Of a stretch of DNA of 64,000 nt, positions 47,392 through 56,866 are shown in pieces. Origin of the DNA: Arenibacter arenosicollis (GTDB taxonomy: Bacteria; Bacteroidota; Bacteroidia; Flavobacteriales; Flavobacteriaceae); NCBI RefSeq assembly GCF_014397245.1, contig NZ_JACLHY010000002.1:291351-355350 (forward strand), in the 5' to 3' direction. How positions within the stretch are numbered: the stretch's first letter is position 1; each line of letters opens with the position of its first letter. Below the pieces are notes generated by a model. That model saw nothing but the letters and a program-made list of their open reading frames with translations. It did no database searches and had not been told where the DNA came from. The position numbers were made by a program, and so were the translations under genes.

Positions 47392-48221
47392 TTTTATTTA
47401 TTAGTTAGTTTTTTCATGTTATAATATACTTGATACCAAAGTCTTCTGCGAGAATTTAGGCACTAGTTCAATTACCATAATTCTTTAATTCTTTCTACAC
47501 CATCCATGATGAAAACGAAAATATAGCTCCATGCCAACCCAGCTGTGGCCAACCTTTCCAATTGCAAGTCTAGCACCATCAAAACCGTTTCAACCCCAAC
47601 AGAAATTCAAATCTTACACTTTAATCCCTTAAACAAGCAATCCTGTTTCGTTTAAACGATTAAGCACATATCCCACAAGCGTTTCCTTTTTACACTTTCG
47701 TTTAAGATGGAAATATAACATGAAACACTGCATATACCAACTTTCATGGGGTTTTATATGGAAACTAAATGTATGCGTTTCAGAATCCAAATGCAGTTGA
47801 TACCGCGCCACAAAAAGAAACATAATGCATCCAAATTTATAATAATCAATTGATTGTAATCGCATGTTTGGATTAAACTAAAGATTTATACCATGCTAGA
47901 ACAAACTAACATTTAGACTGAAAAAGAAACTTTTCGACCAACAACTTTCCGCGAAAAAGCTATCGGGAACAAGAATAGGGTTGAAAAATCGCCAAGGTGG
48001 TGAATTTCGAAATGTTACCATCCTGTTGGAGAGAAGTTCAATAAAGAAGCACTCTCATCTGTTGTGGCCCATATGTCCTGCTTATAATCAACACCCATGA
48101 ACCCAGAGTTTGGAATCCCTTTTAATCGATGATCAATTTAAATTGGTAAGCAAAATTTAGTAACTTAACCCTCATGATCATTAGTTATAAATGAACCTTT
48201 ATTATAATAAATTTATATTAA
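47392..48221. other. Wide divergent intergenic region with possible gene scraps
   Basis: About 830 bases without a convincing gene. A minus-strand frame of 78 codons (47629-47865) and a 41-codon minus-strand stretch (48015-48141, ending SLLNFSPTGW before a stop) have coding-like character but no family I recognise. No TAnnTTTG match was found for either flanking gene. The region looks like decay products of former genes in the glycan patch. Confidence 0.45.
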
Positions 48222-49256
48222 ATGTATTGGACCCGTAGAAAATTTATAAATACCGCATTTATGACCACGCTAGGTGGTATATGGCTGAGCAGAGGCTTTG
48301 AAAAGCTGCCTTTTAATTCCGTTGAAAACAAATTACCAGGTGGATTTTGGCCCGTAATGATGACACCCTTCAATGAGGATTTATCTATCGATTACCAAGG
48401 ATTGAAAAGATTAATTCGGTGGTACGAAGATTCTGGGTCCACAGGCTTATTTGCAAATTGTGGTTCAAGTGAAATGTACAATCTCAGTGATCAAGAACGC
48501 ATAGACCTTACGAAGTATGTAGTTGAACATACCAAACTCCCTGTTGTGTCCACCGGAACCTTTTCCGGCCACGTGGCAGAAAATGTAGATTTTATAAAAA
48601 AAATCTATGATACTGGTGTTCAGGCTGTCGTTTTAATACCCTCTGTAATGGTCGGAAAAGGGGAAATGGATTCTGAACTACTAAATTCCTTTGAAGGTAT
48701 ATTGAATCAAACCGGAAATATTCCCTTGGGAATTTACGAGTGCCCAAGTCCCTATGCTAGGAATATCAGTCCTGAAATGTTGGACCAGCTCCAAAAAACA
48801 GGAAGATTCCTATACTTTAAAGATACAACCTGCGATGCAGCTTTGGTCGCCCAGAAGATAGACATAACTTCCAATTCTTCTTTAGGTATTTACAATGCAC
48901 ACTCTCCGGATGTATTGCATTCTATAAGACATGGTGGCGCGGGCATATCCTGTATTGCAGGTAACTATTACCCAGAACTGTTTTCTTATTTGTGGCAAAA
49001 CGGACGGGCTAAAGAGGTTTCGGAATCTGTGAAAAAAGTCAATGATTTTGTCCTTGCGAACAAATCCGTTATCGGTAAAAAATATTCTATCGGCGCCAAA
49101 TATTTTATGAACTTGCGAGGACTTGATTTGACCATAAACAGCAGGAAGAGTACTTTGCCCTTGGATAAGTCGGATAAAGTACGTTTGGAATTGCTCTGGC
49201 AAGAGCTTTCAGCTTTATGCGAGGAAGTACGGATAGATCTTGTGACCTACGGCTGA
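48222..49256 (+). CDS. Exported dihydrodipicolinate synthase / N-acetylneuraminate lyase family protein
   Basis: A 344-residue TIM-barrel aldolase of the DapA/NanA family. The Schiff-base Lys200 lies in LYFKDTTCD and the catalytic Tyr172 in GIYECPSPY. The GxxGE motif is altered to CGSSEMYNLS (about 80-89). Unlike normal members it begins with a twin-arginine signal (WTRRKFINTAFMTTLGG), so it should work in the periplasm or outer membrane after Tat export. Beside sialidase-like genes, cleavage of a released sialic or related keto-sugar acid is a reasonable guess; the altered motif means the substrate is probably not plain N-acetylneuraminate. Confidence 0.85.
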   Translation: MYWTRRKFINTAFMTTLGGIWLSRGFEKLPFNSVENKLPGGFWPVMMTPFNEDLSIDYQGLKRLIRWYEDSGSTGLFANCGSSEMYNLSDQERIDLTKYVVEHTKLPVVSTGTFSGHVAENVDFIKKIYDTGVQAVVLIPSVMVGKGEMDSELLNSFEGILNQTGNIPLGIYECPSPYARNISPEMLDQLQKTGRFLYFKDTTCDAALVAQKIDITSNSSLGIYNAHSPDVLHSIRHGGAGISCIAGNYYPELFSYLWQNGRAKEVSESVKKVNDFVLANKSVIGKKYSIGAKYFMNLRGLDLTINSRKSTLPLDKSDKVRLELLWQELSALCEEVRIDLVTYG

Positions 49257-49603
49257 AACCAAAAGGCGGAAAATCCGTTGGAATAGCTTGCCAAGGTATT
49301 CGATTTCAACAAGAGTCTAATCCATTTCCTTTATCACAACACTCAAACCGTTGCATTATTGGGCAATTTTACTCAATGGACAAAAGGGGGTAAATACACC
49401 TGTCCATAACTCCAAAGGGATGTTTTGCCTACAACTATTTCATAAATAGTCGCTTTGGATGCACAAATCCGTGAAATTTCATAGGGAAGAAGATAGCGAT
49501 GGCGCGTCTAAAAATTGTTCTTTAAAGCCATACTATTGGCTTCTCCAATTTTAGATGTGGTCACAATTATATTTACAAAAATCAATTATGAAGTACCCAA
49601 AAT
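49257..49603. other. Intergenic stretch, nothing recognised
   Basis: About 350 bases between the lyase stop and the tRNA terminator. I see no gene, promoter match or repeat. Confidence 0.5.
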
Positions 49604-49637
49604 AAAAAATCCCCTGATTTAAATAAAATCAGGGGAT
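49604..49637 (-). terminator. Terminator of tRNA-Gln
   Basis: AATCCCCTGATTT (49608-49620) pairs exactly with AAATCAGGGGATT (49625-49637), followed on the minus strand by a T run, 8 bases past the tRNA 3' end. Confidence 0.92.
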
Positions 49638-49644
49638 TAGGATG

Positions 49645-49716
49645 TTGGCCTACTAGGACTCGAACCTAGAACGACTGGACCAAAACCAGCTGTGTTGCCA
49701 ATTACACCATAGGCCA
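49645..49716 (-). tRNA. tRNA-Gln (anticodon TTG)
   Basis: A full cloverleaf reads on the minus strand: acceptor TGGCCTA/TAGGCCA with the weak U1-A72 pair typical of tRNA-Gln, D-arm GTGT/ACAC, anticodon arm with loop TTTTGGT (anticodon TTG), and T-arm CTAGG/CCTAG around TTCGAGT. The discriminator is A and the CCA end is not encoded. A promoter match and a terminator flank it, so it is a single-gene unit. Confidence 0.95.
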
Positions 49717-49734
49717 CTACCTCGTTTGAGCGTG

Positions 49735-49765
49735 CAAATTTAGAACAAAGTTTTATATGCACAAA
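49735..49765 (-). promoter_or_regulatory. Promoter of tRNA-Gln
   Basis: On the minus strand TTTG (49765-49762), 19 bases, TAAATTTG (49742-49735), 18 bases before the tRNA 5' end. Exact Bacteroidetes-type match. Confidence 0.8.
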
Positions 49766-50001
49766 TATTTTTAAGCCATATTCCAAAAAAAATAAAGAAA
49801 TATTCTTCCACAGCCTATTAACAAAGGGATTTCAGCTATACATTTATTGCTCCTATACCAAGTAACATATATGAAGTACATTGCCAATAGGCTAATAATT
49901 AAGGATATTTTGACCTAAAATCATGTTAAAGGTTTATGAAATATATATCCCTTTATATTATTAAATTAGTAAATTCGCCCTTCGGATAAACGACAAACCG
50001 C

Positions 50002-53000
50002 ATGTTTTCAAAAAATTTCAAGAAATGGGACACCATCACTGGATGGTTTGTTTTTTTTATAGCCCTAATAACTTATGCAATAACCGTTGAACCCACTAGT
50101 AGTTTTTGGGATGCGGGCGAATATATTTCAACAGCAGCCAAACTACAGGTAGGACACCCACCTGGAGCACCATTATTGCAGATGATCGGAGCATTTATGG
50201 CCATGTTTGCCTTAGAACCCACACAGGTTGCCAAGATGGTAAACCTCGTTTCGGGGGTTTCCAGCGCCTTCACCATACTTTTTATGTTTTGGACCATAAC
50301 CAATCTCACTAAAAAGCTTATTTCCAAGGAAGAAGTTATTACCAATAGCAAGGCTTTGGCAATTTTAGGTAGCGGATTAGTGGGATCCCTAGCCTTTACC
50401 TTTACAGATAGTTTTTGGTTTAACGCCACAGAAACGGAGGTCTACGCTATGGCCAGTTTAATCATGTCATTATTGTTATGGCTTGGATTAAAATGGGTGG
50501 ACGACTTGGAGAATCCTCGAGGCAATAAGTGGATCGTACTTATCTCCTTTGTAGTAGGACTCACCTTCGGAATTCAATTTATGGGTTTCTTGGCTATTCC
50601 CACCATTGGCCTCTTGTATTATTTTAAAACCTATAAAACCACCACAATTAAAAATTTCCTTTTGGCCAATATCATTGTAGTGGCCATATTAATGTTGGTC
50701 TATAAGTTTTCTTTGACCTATGTTTTGAAAGTTTTTGGTTGGAGCGAAGTATTTTTCATCAATACCATTGGACTGCCGTTTAACTCGGGTACCATAATTA
50801 TGGGCCTAATTTTTATTGCCGTCTTCTACTGGGGATTGCGCTATACACGCAACAACAACTTTACCACAGCCAATACTATAGTCCTTTGCCTAATGTTTTT
50901 GTTTTTAGGGTTCTCTTCCTGGCTAATGTTACCTATTAGGGCAAATGCCGATGTAGTAATCAACGAAAATGATCCTTCGGATGCCCGATCTCTATTGGCT
51001 TATTACAACAGGGAACAGTACCCTGGAGTAGACAGTCCAGTTTATGGTGCGTACTATTCGGACACTTTTGCCCCTGCTGGGGAAGATAAAGACGAGAAAC
51101 CCAAATACGAAAAAGATTTAAAAGCGGGGAAATACATTATAGTCAACCATTACAAAGATGCCTTACAAGGGCCCAATCCCAAACACGTTGGACTTCTACC
51201 CCGTATGTGGAGCGAACAAAATGCCGAGAACTATATGAAGTATTTTGATCCGCTGACTTTTAAGATCAAATCGGATTACCTTGGAAACAACGAATTAAGG
51301 GATGCCGTAAACCAATTTAAGGACGGGTATGCCAAGGGAGAAATAGACACTACCCAATATATGAGATTCCTAAGGGAGTTTGGCGAATATATTGATGTAG
51401 AACCGCCAACAGTCATGCAAAATATCAAATACATGTTCGAATTCCAATTCGGTTATATGTATTGGCGCTATTTTATGTGGAACTATGTGGGCAAGCAGGA
51501 TGACATTCAAGGGAGATATGACAATCACGGTAACTGGTTGAGCGGCATCAACTTTATTGATAATGCCAGGTTAGGCAGTCAGGAAAACCTCCCTAGCGAT
51601 ATTAAGAACAACAAGGGCAGGAACACCTATTTCTTCCTGCCATTATTATTGGGCATTATTGGCCTTATTTTCCAAATAAGCAAGAATCCCAAACAATTTT
51701 GGGCATTGTTCGTGTTCTTTATGTTCACCGGTATTGCCATACAGTTTTATACCAATCCAGCCATTTTTCAGCCCAGGGAGCGAGACTATTCCCTGGTAGG
51801 CTCCTTCTATGTTTTCGGCATATGGATAGGTTTGGGTGTCTACGGACTTTTTGATGAATTCCAAAAACTTTTGAGTCCCAAAATATTGGCTCCAGGCATC
51901 ACTGTTTTATGCCTTTTGGCAGTGCCAGGAGTTCTGGCATTCCAAAATTGGGACGATCACGACAGGTCTAATAGGTTTACTACTAGATCCACCGCAATGG
52001 CTTATTTACAATCCACCAAAGAGGACGCCGGTGCCATTTTATTCACTATTGGGGATAACGATACTTTCCCATTGTGGTACGCTCAGGAAATAGAAGGATT
52101 CCGGACCGATGTGCGTGTGGTTAACACCAGCCTTTTTGCCACGGATTGGTATATAGACCAAATGAAAAAGAAGGCTTATGAAAGCGACCCTATACCTTCG
52201 CAACTTACCCATGAGGTTTATCGTTGGGGTTCAAGGGATGCTATTTACTTTAACGAGCTCACAGAAAGCAGATGGGACATTAAAGACTTCATGAATTGGG
52301 TAGGCAGTGACAAAGAACAAACCAAATTTAGAAGTATATTACAGAAGAAAGGTGCTGATTTAAGTCAGTATTCCGAAAGCAATTTAGATGTTGTATATTA
52401 TCCAACCAATAAAATTAGGGTTCCGGTTAATAAGAAAAATGTTTTGGAAAGTGGTTTGGTCAAAGCAAAAGACTCGGCCCTTATCGTGGACTACATAGAT
52501 ATTGACCTCCCCAAAAGTGCCTTGCCAAAAAACCGAATCCTTATGTTGGATATTATTGCCAACAACGATTGGAAACGCCCAATATATTTCTCTGGAGGAA
52601 GTTTTGACCCGGCAGAGTATATCTGGATGAAAGACTACCTTCAGTTGGATGGCCTTGTTTACAAATTGGTCCCCATTAAAACAACTAACAGAAGTTCTTA
52701 CGAGATGGGCAGGGTAGATGGCGACCTTATGTACGACATTGTAAAGCAATGGGATTGGGGAAATGCCGGAAGCCCGGACATTTATCATGACCCACAGACC
52801 CGTACACAGGCACTGTCATTCAGAGGTAATTTGGCCCGACTTACAGAAACGTTGATCAACGAGAACAAGATAGAAAAAGCGAAAGATGTCATTAATATTG
52901 CCATGGAAAACATGCCCGTGGAATATTTCGGTTATTACGCGTTTGTGGAGCCTTTTGTGGATGGATATTTTAAAGTAGGTGAAACCGAAAAGGCTCGAAA

Positions 53001-53334
53001 TCTATTTGAAAAACTGAAAAAGATCTATCAGGAAAAATTGGATTATTACGCCAATTTACCCTTTGAGGAACAACGCCTTTTCCTAGACGAAATTATTCCG
53101 GATCTGGAGGCCTACAGTAGAAATATAGATATACTGATCACCAACCAGGATAAAGAGACTGCTGAAAAAGAGACCCTTATTTTCAATGAATACATCGCGA
53201 AGTTTGAACGATTTTATAGAAACGACCCCATGGAGCAAATACAGGCTCCTACCTCGGATCCAGATTTAATGGATTCCACAACTATGGATGCCATACCTGA
53301 AGAAGAATTGGACAGCATTGCAATACCCGAATAA
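50002..53334 (+). CDS. DUF2723 family polytopic membrane protein
   Basis: A 1110-residue protein. The first 320 residues hold about nine membrane helices with the DUF2723 signature YAITVEPTSSFWDAGEYIST and VGHPPGAPLLQMIGA, which resembles the GT-C fold of protein O-mannosyltransferases (a DAGE motif near residue 38). A soluble region, more helices (about 545-650) and a large C-terminal domain with helical-repeat character (from about 950) follow. In Bacteroidetes this family is linked to glycosyl transfer to proteins; activity is inferred, not shown. Long single-gene unit ending in a perfect terminator. Confidence 0.88.
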   Translation: MFSKNFKKWDTITGWFVFFIALITYAITVEPTSSFWDAGEYISTAAKLQVGHPPGAPLLQMIGAFMAMFALEPTQVAKMVNLVSGVSSAFTILFMFWTITNLTKKLISKEEVITNSKALAILGSGLVGSLAFTFTDSFWFNATETEVYAMASLIMSLLLWLGLKWVDDLENPRGNKWIVLISFVVGLTFGIQFMGFLAIPTIGLLYYFKTYKTTTIKNFLLANIIVVAILMLVYKFSLTYVLKVFGWSEVFFINTIGLPFNSGTIIMGLIFIAVFYWGLRYTRNNNFTTANTIVLCLMFLFLGFSSWLMLPIRANADVVINENDPSDARSLLAYYNREQYPGVDSPVYGAYYSDTFAPAGEDKDEKPKYEKDLKAGKYIIVNHYKDALQGPNPKHVGLLPRMWSEQNAENYMKYFDPLTFKIKSDYLGNNELRDAVNQFKDGYAKGEIDTTQYMRFLREFGEYIDVEPPTVMQNIKYMFEFQFGYMYWRYFMWNYVGKQDDIQGRYDNHGNWLSGINFIDNARLGSQENLPSDIKNNKGRNTYFFLPLLLGIIGLIFQISKNPKQFWALFVFFMFTGIAIQFYTNPAIFQPRERDYSLVGSFYVFGIWIGLGVYGLFDEFQKLLSPKILAPGITVLCLLAVPGVLAFQNWDDHDRSNRFTTRSTAMAYLQSTKEDAGAILFTIGDNDTFPLWYAQEIEGFRTDVRVVNTSLFATDWYIDQMKKKAYESDPIPSQLTHEVYRWGSRDAIYFNELTESRWDIKDFMNWVGSDKEQTKFRSILQKKGADLSQYSESNLDVVYYPTNKIRVPVNKKNVLESGLVKAKDSALIVDYIDIDLPKSALPKNRILMLDIIANNDWKRPIYFSGGSFDPAEYIWMKDYLQLDGLVYKLVPIKTTNRSSYEMGRVDGDLMYDIVKQWDWGNAGSPDIYHDPQTRTQALSFRGNLARLTETLINENKIEKAKDVINIAMENMPVEYFGYYAFVEPFVDGYFKVGETEKARNLFEKLKKIYQEKLDYYANLPFEEQRLFLDEIIPDLEAYSRNIDILITNQDKETAEKETLIFNEYIAKFERFYRNDPMEQIQAPTSDPDLMDSTTMDAIPEEELDSIAIPE

Positions 53335-53341
53335 AGGATAT

Positions 53342-53373
53342 AAAAAAACCGAGACATATGTCTCGGTTTTTTT
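53342..53373. terminator. Bidirectional terminator between DUF2723 gene and thioredoxin-like gene
   Basis: A perfect palindrome: AAAAAAACCGAGACAT followed by ATGTCTCGGTTTTTTT. Serves both converging genes, whose stops lie 8 and 16 bases away. Confidence 0.93.
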
Positions 53374-53388
53374 ATGCGTTTTAATTAG

Positions 53389-53685
53389 CTATAGATACTC
53401 ATTGAGTATTCCGATGAGGGTATTTGCATCCTGTTCTCCACTTTGCCTCCAAACCATTTCGCCTTTCTTGTATATCATCAAGGTAGGCAAACCTTTCACT
53501 CTCAACGCTTGGGAAAGTTCTTTATTCTTATCCACATCGATCTTAATAACTTTGCCCTTATCGCCCAAAGCGGCGGCTACATCCCTCAGTACAGGGTGCA
53601 TGGCTGTTGACTGTTCGTTCCACTCTGCGTAAAAATCCAATAGCACGGGAACATTTATATCAATTAATTCACCAAATTTAGACAT
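53389..53685 (-). CDS. Thioredoxin-fold protein lacking the CxxC active site
   Basis: A 98-residue protein with the complete thioredoxin outline: VPVLLDFYAEW, then a helix, KVIKIDVDKN, and the cis-Pro motif GLPTLMIY (Pro67). Where WCGPC should be it reads WNEQS (residues 22-26), so both redox cysteines are replaced (Asn23, Ser26), and no cysteine occurs elsewhere. It therefore cannot be a disulfide reductase; a binding or chaperone role, as for other redox-dead thioredoxins, is inference. It is the last gene before a terminator, 90 bases after the phosphoesterase gene. Confidence 0.88.
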   Translation of the reverse strand: MSKFGELIDINVPVLLDFYAEWNEQSTAMHPVLRDVAAALGDKGKVIKIDVDKNKELSQALRVKGLPTLMIYKKGEMVWRQSGEQDANTLIGILNEYL

Positions 53686-53775
53686 ATATATACGTTGGGT
53701 TATAAATCAAAAATAAGAAAAAATGTTAAAATACAACTAGTGCTATCATTTTTGTAGAGAAGGTAGCTGTTAAAA

Positions 53776-55005
53776 TCACGTTAAAGACCTCTTTTTTAGG
53801 GTAATTACCGTAATTTCTGGCCAGATACCTACCCTTCCTGGGTAACCCAAAAACCCAAATCCCCGGTTTACATTAATCATTTGACCCAATTCTTCGTATA
53901 CCCCTGCCCAATACTTATACCTCCATTTAGCAGGACTCCATTTGATCCATCCAGGAATTTCTATGCCAAATTGCATACCATGGGTATGTCCGCTTAGAGT
54001 TAGATGATAATGGTAATCATCCTTTAAGACTTGGTCCTCCCAATGGGAGGGATCATGGCTCATTAAAATTTTAAAATCGTCCTTACTAATTTTGGAAACG
54101 GCCTTTTTAAGGTCACCAGCTTTTTTAAAACCACCCCTACCCCAATTTTCAACTCCTATCAAGGCAATTCTATCCTCTCCTTTTTGCAAATACCTGCTAT
54201 CGTTGAGCAATAGATCAAAACCCATTTCTTTTTGCAAATTTTTTAGATCGATTAAGTTGTTCCTCTTGGCTTCTTCCGTTTCCCAATCCACATAATCCCC
54301 ATAATCATGATTGCCTAAAACTGAAAATTTACCATCCTTGGCACTTAATGTTGAAAACAGGCCTTTCCATGGCAACATTTCCTCTGCCATGTTATTGACC
54401 ATGTCCCCTGTAAAAAGCAACACATCGCTTTTTTGCTGATTAATAAGGTTTATTGCGTATTCAATTTTCTCCCTATTATCAAAACTGCCACTGTGCACAT
54501 CCGATATTTGTGTAATTTGATAACCATCGAAGCTACTTGGCAAATCATCAAATTCCAAATTATATTTAAGCACTTTAAAATTGTACTTCCCCTTCAACAT
54601 GCCGTACAACAAGGCGGAAAATGGCAATGCAGCAATACCCATGGCAATCGTACTTAAAAAACGTCTACGCTGCGGTAGGCTAAATTCCTTAGTCCCCCCA
54701 AATATTTTGTGATAGCCAGCAGAAAGAAATCTAAAAATATCCTCGGAGAATAAAAAAACAATAGTAATCAACTTAAAAGTGAGCATAGCCAGCAAGAGAC
54801 CAAATGCGTAACTTTTTGGAACACTCAACACCCGGCCAGGAGCATCACCCATAGTAAATTGATAAATAAAATTCCCCACCACAAAGAGGGATAAGAGCAT
54901 ATAGGCGTAATAGACCCAAGGGTAACGGGTTACAGCCTTTAATGCCTGTAATGTATAAATCCCAAGAGTAATGTAAATAACAATGAAAACAATCCAACGA
55001 AGCAT
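53776..55005 (-). CDS. Membrane-anchored metallophosphoesterase
   Basis: A 409-residue protein: four or so N-terminal membrane helices (to about residue 140), then a calcineurin-like phosphoesterase domain with every metal motif: ISDVHSGSF (DxH), TGDMVNN (GDxx), LGNHDYGDY (GNHD), MSHDPSHW and LSGHTHGMQFG. It resembles the YkuE/YaeI group, which includes UDP-2,3-diacylglucosamine hydrolase-like and lipid-acting enzymes; the substrate here is unknown. Its active site probably faces the periplasm. Confidence 0.92.
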   Translation of the reverse strand: MLRWIVFIVIYITLGIYTLQALKAVTRYPWVYYAYMLLSLFVVGNFIYQFTMGDAPGRVLSVPKSYAFGLLLAMLTFKLITIVFLFSEDIFRFLSAGYHKIFGGTKEFSLPQRRRFLSTIAMGIAALPFSALLYGMLKGKYNFKVLKYNLEFDDLPSSFDGYQITQISDVHSGSFDNREKIEYAINLINQQKSDVLLFTGDMVNNMAEEMLPWKGLFSTLSAKDGKFSVLGNHDYGDYVDWETEEAKRNNLIDLKNLQKEMGFDLLLNDSRYLQKGEDRIALIGVENWGRGGFKKAGDLKKAVSKISKDDFKILMSHDPSHWEDQVLKDDYHYHLTLSGHTHGMQFGIEIPGWIKWSPAKWRYKYWAGVYEELGQMINVNRGFGFLGYPGRVGIWPEITVITLKKRSLT

Positions 55006-55055
55006 CCCTTAAATTTTTAGTAAAGATATTGGTTTCAAAACCTTTAGTTACCTTT

Positions 55056-55784
55056 TTACTTTTCTTTAACTAGGCGGACCACTTCTTTTAGGGTAGCCAA
55101 ATGACTAATAGCTACTTCATCATCCCTTAGAAAGCCGGGACTGCTCATTGGAACCACAGGTGTATGATCAAGACTCTTATGAAATTTTATACCGGTCAAA
55201 TGTACTGCTCCAAAACCTTTCTTCTTAAATTCCAGCACATTGGCAACCTGTATACCACCTCCTGGCATAATAACAGTTCTCTTGGTTTTTTTCTGCAGCT
55301 TTGACAATAGGTCCATTCCAGCGACCGAAGAATTTTGTTGTCCAGAGCTCAAAATGGTATCAACTTCCAGTTCCTCCAATTGCTGTAACGTTGCTATAGG
55401 ATCACTTACCCAATCGAATGCTCTATGAAAGGTAAATTGCATTGGCTTGGATAATTTTATCAATTCTTTGGTTCTTTCAACATCCAGAGTAAAGTCCTTG
55501 TTCAACACTCCTGAAACAATACCATTAAAACCCAGTTCTTTGCACAGTGCAATATCTTTCTTTATTATCTCAAACTCGAGATTGGAATAGGTAAAGTCGC
55601 CACTTCTAGGCCTAATCAATACATTTACGGGAATAGAAATATGTTCCTTTATCAATTTCAAGAGCCCGAAAGAAGGCGTTGTCCCCCCTCCTGCTAGCTC
55701 GGTACATAATTCAATTCGGTCAGCACCAGCTTTTTGGGCATTTACCGCAGATTCTAAAGAATTGGCGCATACTTCTACAATCAT
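55056..55784 (-). CDS. cutC: CutC family copper homeostasis protein
   Basis: A 242-residue TIM-barrel protein of the CutC family, with MIVEVCANSLESAVNAQKAG at the N-terminus, ADRIELCTELAGGGTTPSFGL, FTFHRAFDW and ILSSGQQNSSV motifs. The frame is open to 55820, but I chose the ATG at 55784 because CutC proteins begin with this strand. Direct copper binding by the family is doubtful; function remains unclear. It lies divergent from the glycosylasparaginase gene, with 42 bases between the starts. Confidence 0.92.
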   Translation of the reverse strand: MIVEVCANSLESAVNAQKAGADRIELCTELAGGGTTPSFGLLKLIKEHISIPVNVLIRPRSGDFTYSNLEFEIIKKDIALCKELGFNGIVSGVLNKDFTLDVERTKELIKLSKPMQFTFHRAFDWVSDPIATLQQLEELEVDTILSSGQQNSSVAGMDLLSKLQKKTKRTVIMPGGGIQVANVLEFKKKGFGAVHLTGIKFHKSLDHTPVVPMSSPGFLRDDEVAISHLATLKEVVRLVKEK

Positions 55785-55826
55785 ATTTCTTATATTTAGG
55801 ACCTTAAAATTAAGTAACACAATCTT

Positions 55827-56822
55827 ATGAAAAGAAGAAATTTCCTTAAAAATTCTACCCTAAGTACCGCTGGAATAATTTCAGCGCCTCTTTTTGCATC
55901 CTGCCAAGAAACAAAAAAGGAACTACCACCAATTACAAATGCCGCAGTAAGTGTAAAACCTATTGTAATCTGCACTTGGAATTTTAAGAATGCCACGGCA
56001 AAGGCTTGGGAAGTATTAGAAAAAGGAGGTTCATCCCTGGATGCAGTAGAACAAGGTGTAAAGGTAGAGGAAGCGGATCTTAACAATGAAACCGTTGGTA
56101 ACGGAGGTAGACCGGATAGGGATGGCCATGTTACCTTGGACGCCTGTATCATGGACAAGGACGGCAACTGCGGGGCAGTGCTCTGTATGGAAAATATTGC
56201 CCATCCTATTTCGGTTGCAAGAAAGGTAATGGAAGATACCCCACATGTGATGTTGGCCGGAAAAGGAGCGGAACAGTTTGCTTATGAAAAAGGATTTCCA
56301 AAAACCAATCTACTCACTGAAAAAGCCAAAAAAGATTGGTTGGAATGGAAAAAGAAATCGAAATACGAAACCATTATCAATATAGAAAACCACGATACTA
56401 TAGGTATGCTGGCCATTGATAAAAATGGAGATATCGCAGGAGCCTGCACCACAAGTGGAATGGGTTACAAAATGGCCGGGCGGGTCGGTGACTCCCCAAT
56501 TATTGGTGCCGGATTATTTGTAGACAACGAAGTTGGCGGGGCAACAGCAACGGGAGTTGGGGAGGAAGTTGTACGAACGGTTGGTAGTTTCTTGATCGTA
56601 GAGCTAATGCGCCAAGGGAAATCGCCACAGGAAGCCTGCGAGGAAGGTGTAAGACGGATTATGGAAAAGAACAAGGACAGAAGGGATTTCCAGATTGGCT
56701 TTATTGCCATAAATAAGAATGGAGAAACAGGAGGATACTGCATACATCCCGGATTTAGCTATAGCAGCTATACAGAGGCAGGGCAAACCAACAATACAAC
56801 GGAGACTTTTTTGAAATCCTAA
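55827..56822 (+). CDS. N(4)-(beta-N-acetylglucosaminyl)-L-asparaginase (glycosylasparaginase)
   Basis: A 331-residue N-terminal nucleophile hydrolase, very like the enzyme of Elizabethkingia meningoseptica. It has a twin-arginine-like start (KRRNFLK) and lipobox LFASC, so it is exported as a lipoprotein. Self-cleavage should occur at Asp190-Thr191 in NHDTIGM, making Thr191 the nucleophile; GGRPDRDGHVTLDACIM and TSGMGYKMAGRVGDSPIIGAG are binding motifs. It splits the GlcNAc-Asn bond of N-glycopeptides. Followed after 44 bases by polA, perhaps on one transcript. Confidence 0.94.
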   Translation: MKRRNFLKNSTLSTAGIISAPLFASCQETKKELPPITNAAVSVKPIVICTWNFKNATAKAWEVLEKGGSSLDAVEQGVKVEEADLNNETVGNGGRPDRDGHVTLDACIMDKDGNCGAVLCMENIAHPISVARKVMEDTPHVMLAGKGAEQFAYEKGFPKTNLLTEKAKKDWLEWKKKSKYETIINIENHDTIGMLAIDKNGDIAGACTTSGMGYKMAGRVGDSPIIGAGLFVDNEVGGATATGVGEEVVRTVGSFLIVELMRQGKSPQEACEEGVRRIMEKNKDRRDFQIGFIAINKNGETGGYCIHPGFSYSSYTEAGQTNNTTETFLKS

Positions 56823-56866
56823 ATATCAATTTCATAAAACCCAAATCTTAATAAGAATCAAAAATA

